From Streptomyces vilmorinianum (lineage in GTDB: Bacteria > Actinomycetota > Actinomycetes > Streptomycetales > Streptomycetaceae), in NCBI RefSeq assembly GCF_005517195.1, contig NZ_CP040244.1:3428001-3492000 (forward strand): a stretch of 64,000 nucleotides of DNA, read 5' to 3'. Shown here piece after piece: positions 1 to 9,024 of the stretch (within the stretch, counting starts at the first letter, position 1; every line of letters starts with the position of its first letter). The notes under the pieces are model-generated. The model did no database searches and was not told where the DNA came from. It saw nothing but the letters and a program-made list of their open reading frames with translations. Position numbers and translations under genes: made by a program.

Positions 1-392
1 AGCGCCTCCAGCGCCTCGCGCACCCGGAGCCGTACCTCCTCCTCCGGCAGCCCCAGGTTCATCGGCCCGAACGACACGTCCTGGCCCACGGAGGCGGCGA
101 AGAGCTGATCGTCCGGGTCCTGGACGACCAGCTGCACGGTCGTCCGCAGCCGGGTCAGGCCCTTCCGGTCGTACGACACGTCCTCACCGTCCAGGCGCAG
201 TGCGCCACTGCCGCAGCGCAGACCCCCGCTCAGCAGCCGCAGCAGCGTCGTCTTGCCGCTGCCGTTGCGCCCGAGCAGAGCCATCGCCCGGCCCTCAGGC
301 ACGCCGAAGTCGATGCCGTCGAGGACGGCGGGCCCGTCCTCGTAGGCGAACCCGGCTTTCACCAGTTCCACGACAGGCGGCGGAACACTCAC
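1..392 (-). CDS. cbiO: Cobalt/nickel ECF transporter ATPase CbiO (C-terminal part off window)
   Basis: The visible 130 residues are the N-terminal half of an ABC ATPase that would power cobalt uptake for B12 synthesis. Walker A (GRNGSGKTT) lies at residues 41-49 and the Q-loop at about residue 91 in VVQDPDDQLF, a form typical of ECF/CbiO ATPases. The ABC signature, Walker B and H-loop lie beyond the left edge. The GTG start overlaps the cbiQ stop as GTGA, so it is the last visible gene of cbiMNQO and is translationally coupled to cbiQ. The family is clear; the metal (cobalt rather than nickel) is inferred from the cobalamin riboswitch upstream of cbiM. Confidence 0.93.
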   Translation of the reverse strand, partial: MSVPPPVVELVKAGFAYEDGPAVLDGIDFGVPEGRAMALLGRNGSGKTTLLRLLSGGLRCGSGALRLDGEDVSYDRKGLTRLRTTVQLVVQDPDDQLFAASVGQDVSFGPMNLGLPEEEVRLRVREALEA

Positions 393-1138
393 GGCAGGGA
401 CCTTTCCAGTACGAGGGTGAAGGCGACGAGACCGGCGAGGAGGCCGGCCGTGGAGGCGAGGAACCGGCCCGACACCGGGGCCTGGGGCACCAGGACCCGC
501 AGGGTCCCGTCATACCCCCGCCCGGCGAGCCCGGTCTGCAGGCGCTGCGCCCGGTCGAAAGCGCGCACGAACGCCGTCGCGCCGAGCCCGGCGAGCGAGC
601 GCCAGGTCGCCGCCCGGGTGGTCAGTCCGAGCCGGGCCGCCTGCGCCTGTCGGATTTTGGATATCGCATCCAACAGAAGGAAGCTGATCCGGTACATCAC
701 CAGCGCCACATCCACCACGGGCGCCGGCACCCCCGCCCGTACCAGACAGGGCAGCACATCCGAGACGGGTGTGGTGAACGCGAACAGCAGCACGCCGAGG
801 GACGCGGCCGAGGTCCGCAGCAGCAGCTCACCCGCGTGGACCGGGCCGTCGGGCGCGAGGGCGACGAGCCCCCGTGGACCGCCCACCTCGAACAGCAGCG
901 GGATCGCGCCCGTCACACAGAAACCCAGCGGGATGCGGAACGCACGCCAGAGCTGACGCCCCGGCACACCGGCCGGACCCAGCAGCACGGCGAGGGTGGC
1001 CGCGGCGACCAGGACGGCACCCGGCCACGGCGGCAGACAGACCGCGCACAGGGTCAGACCGAAGCCGAGCACGGCCTTCTCGCAAGGGTGACGGCGGCGC
1101 CAGCGACTGCTGTGCGCCGCCGCGTCGATCGGCAGCAC
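389..1138 (-). CDS. cbiQ: Energy-coupling factor transmembrane protein CbiQ
   Basis: This 249-residue membrane protein is the T component that links the substrate-binding CbiM/CbiN pair to the CbiO ATPase. Hydrophobic helices occupy about residues 25-55, 70-85, 105-125 and 220-245. The cytoplasmic coupling segments carry the usual small/Arg motifs (AARLGL and LAGRGY). It begins 7 bases after the cbiN stop and its own stop overlaps cbiO, so all four genes should lie on one transcript controlled by the upstream B12 riboswitch. Confidence 0.93.
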   Translation of the reverse strand: MLPIDAAAHSSRWRRRHPCEKAVLGFGLTLCAVCLPPWPGAVLVAAATLAVLLGPAGVPGRQLWRAFRIPLGFCVTGAIPLLFEVGGPRGLVALAPDGPVHAGELLLRTSAASLGVLLFAFTTPVSDVLPCLVRAGVPAPVVDVALVMYRISFLLLDAISKIRQAQAARLGLTTRAATWRSLAGLGATAFVRAFDRAQRLQTGLAGRGYDGTLRVLVPQAPVSGRFLASTAGLLAGLVAFTLVLERSLP

Positions 1139-1144
1139 CGGCGG

Positions 1145-1510
1145 TTACTCGTCGCCCGCGGTCACGACGGGCGCCTTCGCCCCCGCCTCGGCCGCGGTTG
1201 TCGCCGCCGCACGGGCCTCGCCCTGCCTGCGACCGCGCCGCAGACCGAAGTAGTACGCGAGGACACCGGCGCCGATGGCCGCCTGCAGGGAGAACAGCGC
1301 CGACTCGATCTCACCGGACGGCGGCTCGTACAGCGGGCTGAACCACGGCTCGTAGTCGGGGTCGATCTCGGTGATCGCCGCCTCGGCCTGCCCGTCCGCG
1401 CCGGTGAACGGCTCCTCCTTGTCGTCACCGAGGCCCAGCGCGAGCGGCAGCACCGCCAGCGCCACCACCACGAGCAGCAGCAGCGCGTTGATCTTCGCGT
1501 TCCGGCTCAT
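1145..1510 (-). CDS. cbiN: Cobalt transport accessory protein CbiN
   Basis: This 121-residue protein has two transmembrane segments, at about residues 7-26 and 70-90. The extracytoplasmic loop between them holds the conserved [15 protein letters not shown] sequence of CbiN. CbiN is the auxiliary S-unit subunit needed with CbiM for Co2+ uptake. The ATG overlaps the cbiM stop (ATGA), which fixes the start. An Ala-rich, weakly charged tail of about 30 residues follows the second helix and looks dispensable. Confidence 0.92.
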   Translation of the reverse strand: MSRNAKINALLLLVVVALAVLPLALGLGDDKEEPFTGADGQAEAAITEIDPDYEPWFSPLYEPPSGEIESALFSLQAAIGAGVLAYYFGLRRGRRQGEARAAATTAAEAGAKAPVVTAGDE

Positions 1511-2214
1511 CGGGCGCTCGCCTCCGTCGTGTCGGTCTTCCTGCCCTTCCCGGCCGGGAGCAGGACCCCGAGCCGGGTCAGGTCGCTCTTGCTGGACTGC
1601 CTCAGCAGACGCATCACGAGCACCGTCAGCAGACCCTCGCTGACGGCGAGCGGCAGCTGCGTGACGGCGAAGATCCCGCCGAACTTGGCGAGCGCGCCCA
1701 GCACGCCACTGCCCGGGTCCGGGAACGCCAGCGCGAGCTGCACGCTGGTGACGCAGTACGTGGAGAGGTCGGCGACGAACGCACCGAAGAACACGCTCAC
1801 CATGAGCGGCACGTCGAAGCGGCGCAGCAGCCAGTACATACCGAAGCCGGCCCACGGCCCGACGATCGCCATCGAGAAGACGTTGGCGCCGAGGGTGGTG
1901 AGCCCGCCGTGGGCGAGCAGCAGCGCCTGGAAGAGCAGCGTGATGGTGCCAAGGACCGCCATCACCGGCGGCCGGAACAGGATCGCGCCCAGACCCGTAC
2001 CGGTGGGATGCGAGCAACTGCCCGTCACCGAAGGGATCTTGAGGGCGGACAGGACGAACGTGAACGCGCCGGAGGCGCCGAGCAGCAGCGTGGACTCCGG
2101 GTTGGCCCTCACCTCACGGGTCAGCGCGCGGACACCGTGGACGACGAAGGGAGCGGACGCGACTCCCCAGGCGGCCGCGTGCACAGGGGGCAGATACCCC
2201 TCGGCTATATGCAT
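1507..2214 (-). CDS. cbiM: Cobalt ECF transporter substrate-binding subunit CbiM
   Basis: This 235-residue polytopic membrane protein binds Co2+ (or Ni2+). The ATG at 2214 was chosen over an upstream in-frame start because it gives the N-terminus Met-His-Ile-Ala-Glu-Gly. In this family the free N-terminus and His2 form part of the metal site. A second conserved feature, [10 protein letters not shown] near residue 60, is also present. It is the first gene of cbiMNQO, with a GAGAGG-type ribosome site and a cobalamin riboswitch directly upstream. Confidence 0.94.
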   Translation of the reverse strand: MHIAEGYLPPVHAAAWGVASAPFVVHGVRALTREVRANPESTLLLGASGAFTFVLSALKIPSVTGSCSHPTGTGLGAILFRPPVMAVLGTITLLFQALLLAHGGLTTLGANVFSMAIVGPWAGFGMYWLLRRFDVPLMVSVFFGAFVADLSTYCVTSVQLALAFPDPGSGVLGALAKFGGIFAVTQLPLAVSEGLLTVLVMRLLRQSSKSDLTRLGVLLPAGKGRKTDTTEASAR

Positions 2215-2253
2215 GGTGGGAAGACCCTCTCCAGCACCTCGTGGATGGACAAC

Positions 2254-2428
2254 GCGCCTTGGCCGGTCTCCTGGCTGACGGGTCATGCCGCCGCGGCTCC
2301 GCCTTCCCACACCGCCGCGGTCTCCCGCGGCGGTCCAGTGGCTGCCCCGAAGGGCCGGAGCCGGACTTCCCGATCACAGTGGCGAGGGCCGCACCGGTAT
2401 CGCACCGGCTTCCCGTACACCAAGGCCC
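2254..2428 (-). promoter_or_regulatory. Cobalamin (AdoCbl) riboswitch upstream of cbiMNQO
   Basis: On the minus strand the leader has the conserved parts of a B12 riboswitch in the right order: GGGAAGCCGGTG near 2404-2418, the B12 box GCCACTGTGA at about 2374-2383, and a 3' part GTCAGCCAGGAGACC near 2267-2281. A closing stem is visible: GCCTTGG at about 2421-2427 can pair with CCAAGGC at 2256-2262. The element ends about 40 bases before the cbiM start. It should turn the operon off when adenosylcobalamin is plentiful. I did not fold the RNA computationally, so the outer limits are approximate. Confidence 0.93.
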
Positions 2429-2467
2429 TGCGACATTAGTGGGTTGACCAGGCACATCACAACACGG

Positions 2468-2481
2468 GTGCCCTCGGGCAC
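2468..2481 (-). terminator. Possible short terminator hairpin after dhaM
   Basis: A perfect 6-bp stem with a 2-base loop (GTGCCC-TC-GGGCAC) lies between the dhaM stop and the start of the riboswitch. It has no U tract, so its role as terminator of dhaKLM is only a suggestion. Apart from this and the riboswitch, the 300 bases between cbiM and dhaM hold nothing I can support. Confidence 0.3.
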
Positions 2482-2513
2482 GGGCTGTGACGGGCGCCTG
2501 AGGGGCTCCTCCC

Positions 2514-2918
2514 TCACACCTTGCGGTACGCGTACGCCTCCGAGGCGGCCGCCACGACCGCGTCCAGGTCCCCGCCGGCGCTCGCCGTGACGAGCGCAGC
2601 GACGGCTCCCTCGACGAACGGGGCGTCCACGAGCCGCGACCCCTCGGGCAGTTCGTCCTCCTCGGCCAGGAGCGCCTTGACGGTCAGGACGGCGCTGCCC
2701 AGATCGACGAGCAGGGCCACACCGGCACCCCCGTCGACCGACTTCGCCGCCTCGGCGATCAGCTCCGAGCTGGTGCCGAGACCCCCGTCGGGGGTGCCTC
2801 CGGCGGCGGCGACCGGTGCGGTCGCCCCGCCGCCCGCGAGCCCCCGGGCGAGGGAGGCGACGGCGTCGGCCACGGCCGCGCTGTGCGAGACCAGAACGAT
2901 GCCCACCTGTCCGCTCAC
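2514..2918 (-). CDS. dhaM: PTS-dependent dihydroxyacetone kinase phosphotransferase subunit DhaM
   Basis: This 134-residue protein matches the EIIA-like domain of DhaM, which passes phosphate from HPr of the PTS to ADP bound on DhaL. The phosphorylated His is His12 in IVLVSHSAAVADA. It is the short form: the HPr and EI-like domains fused to DhaM in enterobacteria are missing, as in other Gram-positives. The ATG overlaps the dhaL stop by ATGA. It is the last gene of dhaKLM. An insert rich in Gly and Ala at residues 28-50 is unlike the compact family core. Confidence 0.93.
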   Translation of the reverse strand: MSGQVGIVLVSHSAAVADAVASLARGLAGGGATAPVAAAGGTPDGGLGTSSELIAEAAKSVDGGAGVALLVDLGSAVLTVKALLAEEDELPEGSRLVDAPFVEGAVAALVTASAGGDLDAVVAAASEAYAYRKV

Positions 2919-3520
2919 GCGTCCGCCACCTCCGCGAGAGCGCCGATCAGCAGCGCCGACGAGGTGGCCCCTGGGTCCTGGTGGCCGATGGAACGCTCAC
3001 CGAGATAGCTCGCCCGGCCCTTGCGCGCCTGGAGAGGTACCGTCGCGAGGGCGCCCCGATCGGCCGCGTCCCGGGCCGCCGCGAAGGACTCGCCCAGCGC
3101 CTCGGCCGCCGGAACGAGCGCGTCCAGCATGGTCTTGTCCCCGACCTGGGCCCCGCCGAGCTGGGCGACCGCGGCGACCCCCGCGGTGAGCGCCGCCGCC
3201 AACTCCGGCAGCGTCACCGCCGGGGCCTCGCCGAGGCTCTTCCCGGTGCGGCGCAGCAGCGTTCCGTACAGCGGCCCGGACGCACCGCCGACGGTCGAGA
3301 TCAACTGCCGCCCCGCGACGACGAGTACGGCCCCCGGTGTCTCCGGCGGCTCCTTGCCCAGTACGTCCGTGACGGCGGCGAAGCCCCGCTTCAGGTTGGC
3401 GCCGTGGTCGGCGTCGCCGATCGCCGCGTCGAGCTCCGTGAGACGGTCGGCCTCACGGTCGACGACGGCGGCGGCGCGGGTCAGCCAGCGGTGGAAGAAC
3501 GCGGCGTCGAACTCGGTCAC
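2915..3520 (-). CDS. dhaL: Dihydroxyacetone kinase ADP-binding subunit DhaL
   Basis: DhaL carries a tightly bound Mg-ADP that is rephosphorylated by DhaM and then phosphorylates dihydroxyacetone on DhaK. The Mg-binding motif DAAIGDADHGANL is near the N-terminus and the nucleotide-loop motif GGASGPLYGT follows. I chose the GTG at 3520 (201 residues) because an AGGAG ribosome site lies 8 bases upstream. A GTG at 3529 in the same frame is directly abutted by that AGGAG and is less likely. It begins 14 bases after the dhaK stop. Confidence 0.92.
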   Translation of the reverse strand: MTEFDAAFFHRWLTRAAAVVDREADRLTELDAAIGDADHGANLKRGFAAVTDVLGKEPPETPGAVLVVAGRQLISTVGGASGPLYGTLLRRTGKSLGEAPAVTLPELAAALTAGVAAVAQLGGAQVGDKTMLDALVPAAEALGESFAAARDAADRGALATVPLQARKGRASYLGERSIGHQDPGATSSALLIGALAEVADA

Positions 3521-3534
3521 TTCGGACACTCCTC

Positions 3535-4527
3535 TCACCGGCCCCAGCGCAGGGCGGGCGTCTGAACCGGCGCGTCCCACAGCCGCAGAATCTCCTCGTC
3601 GGCCTCGCAGAGCGTCACCGAGCAGCCGGCCATGTCGAGCGAGGTCACGTAGTTGCCCACCAGGGTCCGGGCGACCGGCACCCCACGCTCCGTCAGGACC
3701 CGCTGGACCTCGGCGTTGAACCCGTACAGTTCGAGCAGCGGCGTGGCCCCCATGCCGTTGACGAGCGCGAGGACCGGCCCGGACGGCCGCAGGTCGTCCA
3801 GTACGGCGTCGACGGCGAAGTCCGCGATCTCGCGCGAGGTCATCATCGGCCGCCGCTCCCGCCCGGGCTCGCCGTGGATCCCGATGCCCAGCTCCAGCTC
3901 ACCCGCGGGCAGGTCGAAGGTGGGACTTCCCTTCGCAGGCGTGGTGCAGGCGCTGAGCGCCACACCGAAACTCCGCGACCGCTCGTTCACCCGCCGCGCG
4001 ATCGCCTCCACCCGCTCCAAGGGCGCGCCCTCCTCGGCCGCGGCCCCGGCGACCTTCTCCACGAACAGCGTGCCCCCGGTCCCGCGCCGCCCGGCCGTGT
4101 AGAGGCTGTCCGTCACCGCCACGTCATCGTCGACGAGCACCTTGGCGATCTGGATGCCCTCGTCCTCGGCGAGCTCGGCGGCCATCTCGAAGTTGAGGAC
4201 GTCACCGGTGTAGTTCTTGACGACGAACAACACCCCGGCCCCGCTGTCCACGGCGGCCGCGGCCCGCACCATCTGATCGGGCACGGGCGAGGTGAACACC
4301 TCCCCGGGACACGCCGCCGCCAGCATCCCGGGCCCCACGAACCCTCCGTGCAACGGCTCATGCCCGGACCCGCCCCCGGACACCAGCCCCACCTTCCCCG
4401 CGACGGGGGCGTCCCGCCGCAGGACGACGCGGTTGTCGACATCGACGGTGAGCTCGGGATGCGCGGCGGCCATGCCACGCAGCGCGTCGGCGACGACGGT
4501 CTCCGGGACGTTGATCAGCATCCTCAT
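3535..4527 (-). CDS. dhaK: Dihydroxyacetone kinase substrate-binding subunit DhaK
   Basis: This 330-residue protein binds dihydroxyacetone as a hemiaminal on an active-site His. That residue is His218 in GIGIHGEPG. The glycine-rich substrate loop (GLVSGGGSGHEP, residues 47-58) and the FVVKNYTGD segment are also intact. It is the first gene of dhaKLM. The ribosome site AGGAGGT sits 6 bases before the first of two nearby ATG codons, so the first was kept. The product, dihydroxyacetone phosphate, enters glycolysis. Confidence 0.95.
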   Translation of the reverse strand: MRMLINVPETVVADALRGMAAAHPELTVDVDNRVVLRRDAPVAGKVGLVSGGGSGHEPLHGGFVGPGMLAAACPGEVFTSPVPDQMVRAAAAVDSGAGVLFVVKNYTGDVLNFEMAAELAEDEGIQIAKVLVDDDVAVTDSLYTAGRRGTGGTLFVEKVAGAAAEEGAPLERVEAIARRVNERSRSFGVALSACTTPAKGSPTFDLPAGELELGIGIHGEPGRERRPMMTSREIADFAVDAVLDDLRPSGPVLALVNGMGATPLLELYGFNAEVQRVLTERGVPVARTLVGNYVTSLDMAGCSVTLCEADEEILRLWDAPVQTPALRWGR

Positions 4528-4632
4528 GGGTACCTCCTGATGGGCAGGGTGGGGGCCGTTCTCTCTTCAGCTTGCCCACATGCCCATCCGGGACGTCGCA
4601 CAACCCGCCGCGTGGTCCGGTGCGCGAACCGG

Positions 4633-7600
4633 TCAGACGTTGCGCCGGTACTGGCCGCCGATCTCGAAGAAGGCCTCGGTGATCTGCTGAAGGGAGCAGA
4701 CCCGTGCGGCGTCCATGAGCACGGCGAAGACGTTGTCGCCGTTCACCGCCGCGTCCTTGAGCGCGGCCAGGGCCTCGTGGGCCTCGTCGCGGTGGCGGTC
4801 CTGGAAGTCCCGTACGCGCTCCAGCTGGGACTGCTTCTCCTCTTCGGTGGCGCGGGCCAGCTCGATGACGCCGGGCTCGGCGGTGTCCGCCTTGGGATTA
4901 CGGAAGGTGTTGACGCCGATGATGGGCAGGCTGCCGTCGTGCTTGCGCTGCTCGTAGAGCATCGACTCGTCCTGGATGCGGCCGCGCTGGTAGCCGGTCT
5001 CCATCGCGCCGAGAACGCCGCCGCGCTCGCTGATCCGCTCGAACTCGGCCAGGACGGCTTCCTCGACCAGGTCGGTGAGTTCGTCGATGACGAACGAGCC
5101 CTGGAGCGGGTTCTCGTTCATCGCCAGGCCCCATTCCCGGTTGATGATCAGCTGGATGGCCAGGGCCCGGCGGACGGACTCCTCGGTGGGGGTGGTGACG
5201 GCCTCGTCGTAGGCGTTGGTGTGCAGGCTGTTGCAGTTGTCGTAGATGGCGATGAGCCCCTGCAGGGTGGTGCGGATGTCGTTGAAGTCCATCTCCTGGG
5301 CGTGCAGGGAGCGCCCGGACGTCTGGACGTGGTACTTCAGCTTCTGGGAGCGCTCGTTGGCGCCGTACTTCCGCTTCATCGCGACGGCCCAGATCCGGCG
5401 GGCGACCCGGCCCAGTACCGAGTACTCCGGGTCCATGCCGTTGGAGAAGAAGAACGACAGGTTCGGGGCGAAGTCGTCGATGTGCATGCCCCGGGCCAGG
5501 TAGGCCTCGACATAGGTGAAGCCGTTGGCCAGGGTGAAGGCCAGCTGGCTGATGGGGTTCGCCCCGGCTTCGGCGATGTGGTAGCCGGAGATGGACACCG
5601 AGTAGAAGTTGCGGACCTTGTTCGCGATGAACCACTCCTGGATGTCGGCCATCATCCGCAGGGAGAACTCGGTGGAGAACAGACAGGTGTTCTGGCCCTG
5701 GTCCTCCTTCAGGATGTCGGCCTGCACCGTGCCGCGTACGTTCGCCAGCGCGCGCGCACGCAGCTCCGTCGCCTCCTCGGGCGACGGGTCGCGGCCCTCG
5801 GCGGCGCGGAACCCCTCGATCTGCTGGTCGACGGCGGTGTTGAGGAAGAACGCCAGCACGGTGGGTGCCGGACCGTTGATCGTCATCGACACCGAGGTCG
5901 TCGGCGCGACCAGGTCGAAGCCGTCGTAGAGCGCCTTCATGTCTTCGAGGGTCGCGACCGAGACACCGGAGGTGCCGACCTTGCCGTAGATGTCGGGACG
6001 CTCGTCGGGGTCACGGCCGTAGAGCGTCACCGAGTCGAAGGCTGTGGACAGCCGGGTGGCCGGCTGGCCCTCGGACAGGAGCTTGAACCGGCGGTTCGTA
6101 CGGAACGGGTCACCCTCGCCGGCGAACATCCGGGCCGGGTCCTCACCGTCGCGCTTGAACGGGAACACCCCGGCGCTGAACGGGAAGTAGCCCGGCAGGT
6201 TCTCCCGACGCCAGAACCGCACCAGCTCCCCGTGATCGTTGAACCTGGGCAGCGCGACGCGGGGGACCTTGTTGCCCGACAGGGACTCGCGGGTCAGCTT
6301 GGTGCGCAGCTCCTTGTCCCGGACCTTCACGACCTGCTCGTCGCCGGAGTAGGACGCCACGACGGCCGGCCAGCCCTCGATCTGCTCCGTGATCTCGTGC
6401 GGGAGCTGCTTGCGGGCATCGTCGAGCAGCGACTCCACGTTCGCGGCGTCGGAGCCGGTCTCGACGAGTTCGCCCTTCACCAGGTCGAGGCGCTGCACCC
6501 GCCGGGCCGCTTCGGCAAGCCGCTCCGTCTCGGCGTGGTACCCGCGGATCGTCTCGGTGATCTCGGCCAGGTAGCGCACCTGTTCCGCGGGCACCACCTG
6601 GCGGATGCCGGACGAGTGGCGTACGTCGACCCGCGGCAGCGTGCCCTCGGTCAACGGCAGCCCCTTCTCGGCCAGGGCGGGCGTCAGGTGCTGGTAGAGC
6701 GCGGTGACACCGTCGTCGTTGAACGTCGCGGCCGAGGTGCCGAACACCGGCATGTCCTCGGGCTTCTTGCCGAAGGCCTCGCGGTTACGGATCAGCTGGC
6801 GGCTCACGTCGCGCAGCGCGTCCTTGGCGCCGCGCCGCTCGAACTTGTTGATCGCCACCACGTCGGCGAAGTCGAGCATGTCGATCTTCTCCAGCTGCGA
6901 GGCGGCACCGAACTCCGGCGTCATCACGTACATCGAGGTGTCGACGAACGGCACGATCGCCGCGTCCCCCTGGCCGATGCCCGGCGTCTCCACGATCACG
7001 AGGTCGAACCCGGCGGCCTTGACCACGTCGATCACATCGGACAGGTGCTCGGGCAGCTCGTGGCTGCCGCGGGTGGCCAGGCTGCGGAAGAAGACCCGGC
7101 CCCCCTCCAGGGAGTTCATGCGGATGCGGTCGCCGAGCAGCGCGCCACCGCCACGGCGGCGCGTCGGGTCGACCGCGATCACCGCGATCCGCAGCTTGTC
7201 CTGCTGGTCGACACGGAACCGGCGTACCAGCTCGTCGGTCAGCGACGACTTCCCCGAGCCGCCGGTGCCGGTGATGCCGAGGACCGGGGTGACCCGTGCC
7301 GCCGCGGCGGCACGCACCTGCTCCAGGAGGTCCGCGGGCAGCTTGCCGAGTTCGGCGCCGGTGATGGCGCGGGCGACCGCGAACCGGTCACCGGCCAGCA
7401 CGGCGGCGGCGTCGGCCGGCTTGCCGTCCCAGAGATCGAAATCGCAGTCCCGGACCACCGAGTTGACCATCCCGGCGAGGCCGAGGCGCTGGCCGTCCTC
7501 GGGGGAGAAGATGGTCACCCCGCTCTTGCGCAGCCGGGCGATCTCCTCCGGCACGATCACGCCGCCCCCGCCGCCCACGACGCGGATGTGATCGGCGCCC

Positions 7601-7863
7601 CGCTCGCGCAGCGACTCGACGAGGTACTCGAAGTACTCCACGTGCCCGCCCTGGTAGGACGAGACCGCCACGCCGTGTGCGTCCTCCTCGAGCGCCGCGT
7701 CCACGACCTCCAGCACCGACCGGTTGTGCCCGAGGTGGATGACCTCGGCACCCTGGGACTGGAAGATCCGCCGCATGATGTTGATCGACGCGTCGTGCCC
7801 GTCGAACAGGGCTGAAGCGGTGACCAGGCGGACGGGATGCACGGGACGGTGCAGATCGCTCAT
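4633..7863 (-). CDS. icmF: Fused isobutyryl-CoA mutase IcmF (B12-dependent, with G-protein chaperone domain)
   Basis: This 1076-residue enzyme interconverts isobutyryl-CoA and n-butyryl-CoA with adenosylcobalamin. The order is: B12-binding domain (residues 10-140, cobalt-ligating His23 in FDGHDAS), MeaI-type GTPase domain (P-loop GITGTGGSGKSS at 197-208, then ETPGIGQGD and base-recognition NKFE), and a C-terminal mutase barrel. The segment TLYGRDPDERPDIYGK is characteristic of IcmF rather than methylmalonyl-CoA mutase. The ATG at 7863 was preferred to an upstream in-frame start because it begins just before the B12 domain and has a nearby GGAA-type site. Fused family members are usually 1,070-1,090 residues. 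Confidence 0.95.
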   Translation of the reverse strand: MSDLHRPVHPVRLVTASALFDGHDASINIMRRIFQSQGAEVIHLGHNRSVLEVVDAALEEDAHGVAVSSYQGGHVEYFEYLVESLRERGADHIRVVGGGGGVIVPEEIARLRKSGVTIFSPEDGQRLGLAGMVNSVVRDCDFDLWDGKPADAAAVLAGDRFAVARAITGAELGKLPADLLEQVRAAAAARVTPVLGITGTGGSGKSSLTDELVRRFRVDQQDKLRIAVIAVDPTRRRGGGALLGDRIRMNSLEGGRVFFRSLATRGSHELPEHLSDVIDVVKAAGFDLVIVETPGIGQGDAAIVPFVDTSMYVMTPEFGAASQLEKIDMLDFADVVAINKFERRGAKDALRDVSRQLIRNREAFGKKPEDMPVFGTSAATFNDDGVTALYQHLTPALAEKGLPLTEGTLPRVDVRHSSGIRQVVPAEQVRYLAEITETIRGYHAETERLAEAARRVQRLDLVKGELVETGSDAANVESLLDDARKQLPHEITEQIEGWPAVVASYSGDEQVVKVRDKELRTKLTRESLSGNKVPRVALPRFNDHGELVRFWRRENLPGYFPFSAGVFPFKRDGEDPARMFAGEGDPFRTNRRFKLLSEGQPATRLSTAFDSVTLYGRDPDERPDIYGKVGTSGVSVATLEDMKALYDGFDLVAPTTSVSMTINGPAPTVLAFFLNTAVDQQIEGFRAAEGRDPSPEEATELRARALANVRGTVQADILKEDQGQNTCLFSTEFSLRMMADIQEWFIANKVRNFYSVSISGYHIAEAGANPISQLAFTLANGFTYVEAYLARGMHIDDFAPNLSFFFSNGMDPEYSVLGRVARRIWAVAMKRKYGANERSQKLKYHVQTSGRSLHAQEMDFNDIRTTLQGLIAIYDNCNSLHTNAYDEAVTTPTEESVRRALAIQLIINREWGLAMNENPLQGSFVIDELTDLVEEAVLAEFERISERGGVLGAMETGYQRGRIQDESMLYEQRKHDGSLPIIGVNTFRNPKADTAEPGVIELARATEEEKQSQLERVRDFQDRHRDEAHEALAALKDAAVNGDNVFAVLMDAARVCSLQQITEAFFEIGGQYRRNV

Positions 7864-7907
7864 GGGGGCCTTCCCAGATGGGTCAGGGGAACGCTGACGG
7901 AACAAGA

Positions 7908-7925
7908 TACTAGGACGTCCTAGTA
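7908..7925. promoter_or_regulatory. Perfect 18-bp palindrome, probable operator of icmF
   Basis: TACTAGGACGTCCTAGTA is identical to its reverse complement and lies 45 bases upstream of the icmF start. It is AT-rich at its ends in an otherwise very GC-rich region. Its position fits an operator at the icmF promoter. No regulator gene is adjacent, so the protein that binds it is unknown. Confidence 0.6.
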
Positions 7926-7999
7926 AATTGCCGGAGGTGATGGCGATGTGACGACGAGCACACAGAGGAGCGTGAGCTGCCCCCCTGCTCACAACGAGG

Positions 8000-8764
8000 T
8001 CACAACGTGGCGACGAGCTGCTTCAGCATGCTGTGCGCCGGCACGAGCGACGGGCCGTACCAGGTGATCAGCCGCCCGCTGACGAGTCGGGTCGGCGCGC
8101 GGTGGAACGCCTCGGGGCCGTCGCTCCCGGTGAACGCGTACGGCTCGTCGGGCAGCAGGACGACGTCCACGTCCGGTCGGTCGATCTCCTCCGGCGCCGC
8201 GTGCGGGTAGCGGTCCGGGTGCTCGGCGAACGCGTTGGCGAGACCGGCCCGGCGCAGCAGGTCGCCGGTGAACGTGGACCTCCCGACCACCATCCAGGGA
8301 TCCCGCCAGATCGGGACCGCGGCGGTGGCGGTGACATCGGGAAGCGGGCCCGTCCAGAGCGCTCGTGCCGTGGTGAGCCAGTCGGGGACGGGGGCGTCCA
8401 GCGCCTCGACGAACAGCCGCTCGAGCGAGTCCAGGGCTTGCGGGACGGTCTCGATGACGGTCACCCACACCGGCAGCCCCGCGGCGCGCAGCCGGGTGAC
8501 GTCGAGCTCCCGGTTCTCCTCCTTGTTCGCGATCACGAGGTCCGGCCGCAGTCGCGCGATCGCCGCGCGGTCCGGGTTCTTGGTGCCCCGCACCCGCACC
8601 ACGTCGAGGTCGCCGGGGTGCGTGCACCACTGGGTCGCCCCCACCAGGACGTCCGGAAGACTGGTCGCGATCGCCTCCGTCAGCGACGGCACCAGCGACA
8701 CGACCCGTCGTGGCGGACGGGCCATGTCCATGGCGGTTCCCATGTCGTCGTACAGCGGCGCCAT
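8000..8764 (-). CDS. Helical-backbone metal receptor (BtuF/FhuD-type fold), cytoplasmic or unanchored
   Basis: This 254-residue protein has the fold signature of iron-siderophore and vitamin B12 binding proteins: RRVVSLVPSLTEAI at residues 19-32, then VVRVRGTKNPD, RPDLVIANKEEN and a C-terminal WYGPSL segment. It lacks a signal peptide or lipobox, unlike true uptake receptors, and no permease or ATPase is nearby. It may bind a metal or tetrapyrrole inside the cell. The ATG at 8764 follows a GAGGGAG site. Its position between icmF and cbi genes makes a corrinoid role tempting but unproven. Confidence 0.75.
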   Translation of the reverse strand: MAPLYDDMGTAMDMARPPRRVVSLVPSLTEAIATSLPDVLVGATQWCTHPGDLDVVRVRGTKNPDRAAIARLRPDLVIANKEENRELDVTRLRAAGLPVWVTVIETVPQALDSLERLFVEALDAPVPDWLTTARALWTGPLPDVTATAAVPIWRDPWMVVGRSTFTGDLLRRAGLANAFAEHPDRYPHAAPEEIDRPDVDVVLLPDEPYAFTGSDGPEAFHRAPTRLVSGRLITWYGPSLVPAHSMLKQLVATL

Positions 8765-8852
8765 CGCCGGCTCCCTCGGTCGTGACCGCTCGGTCGGGGT
8801 GAGGCGATGGTAGGACGCCCGGCGACGCGGCCTGATCACCAGGGTGTTGGCG

Positions 8853-8945
8853 TCATCCCCCGCTGGTCACGCGCCGCGGGGCCCAGCCGTCGGAGCCGGC
8901 CAGGTGGGCGGCGACCGTGCGGGTCGCGGCGTCCGCGTCGCTCAT
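8853..8945 (-). CDS. Possible 30-residue hypothetical peptide
   Basis: A short ORF begins MSDADAATRTVAAHLAG and ends 88 bases upstream of the metal-receptor gene. All but one of its codons after ATG end in G or C, the codon use expected of a real gene here. It has no convincing ribosome site, so it could be a chance ORF or a remnant of a longer gene. I do not recognise the family. Confidence 0.3.
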   Translation of the reverse strand: MSDADAATRTVAAHLAGSDGWAPRRVTSGG

Positions 8946-9024
8946 CCGGGGGTCGGGTGCGTTCCCGTGCTTATGATCACGACGACGGCAGGCGGCAGCG
9001 GACGACGACGGAGGCTCGACGGCC

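Noticed and set aside
3874..7815. A 1313-codon ORF on the + strand opposite dhaK and icmF
   Set aside because: It is an antisense shadow of two well-matched genes in high-GC DNA; its translation has no recognisable domain and an amino-acid make-up typical of reversed coding frames.
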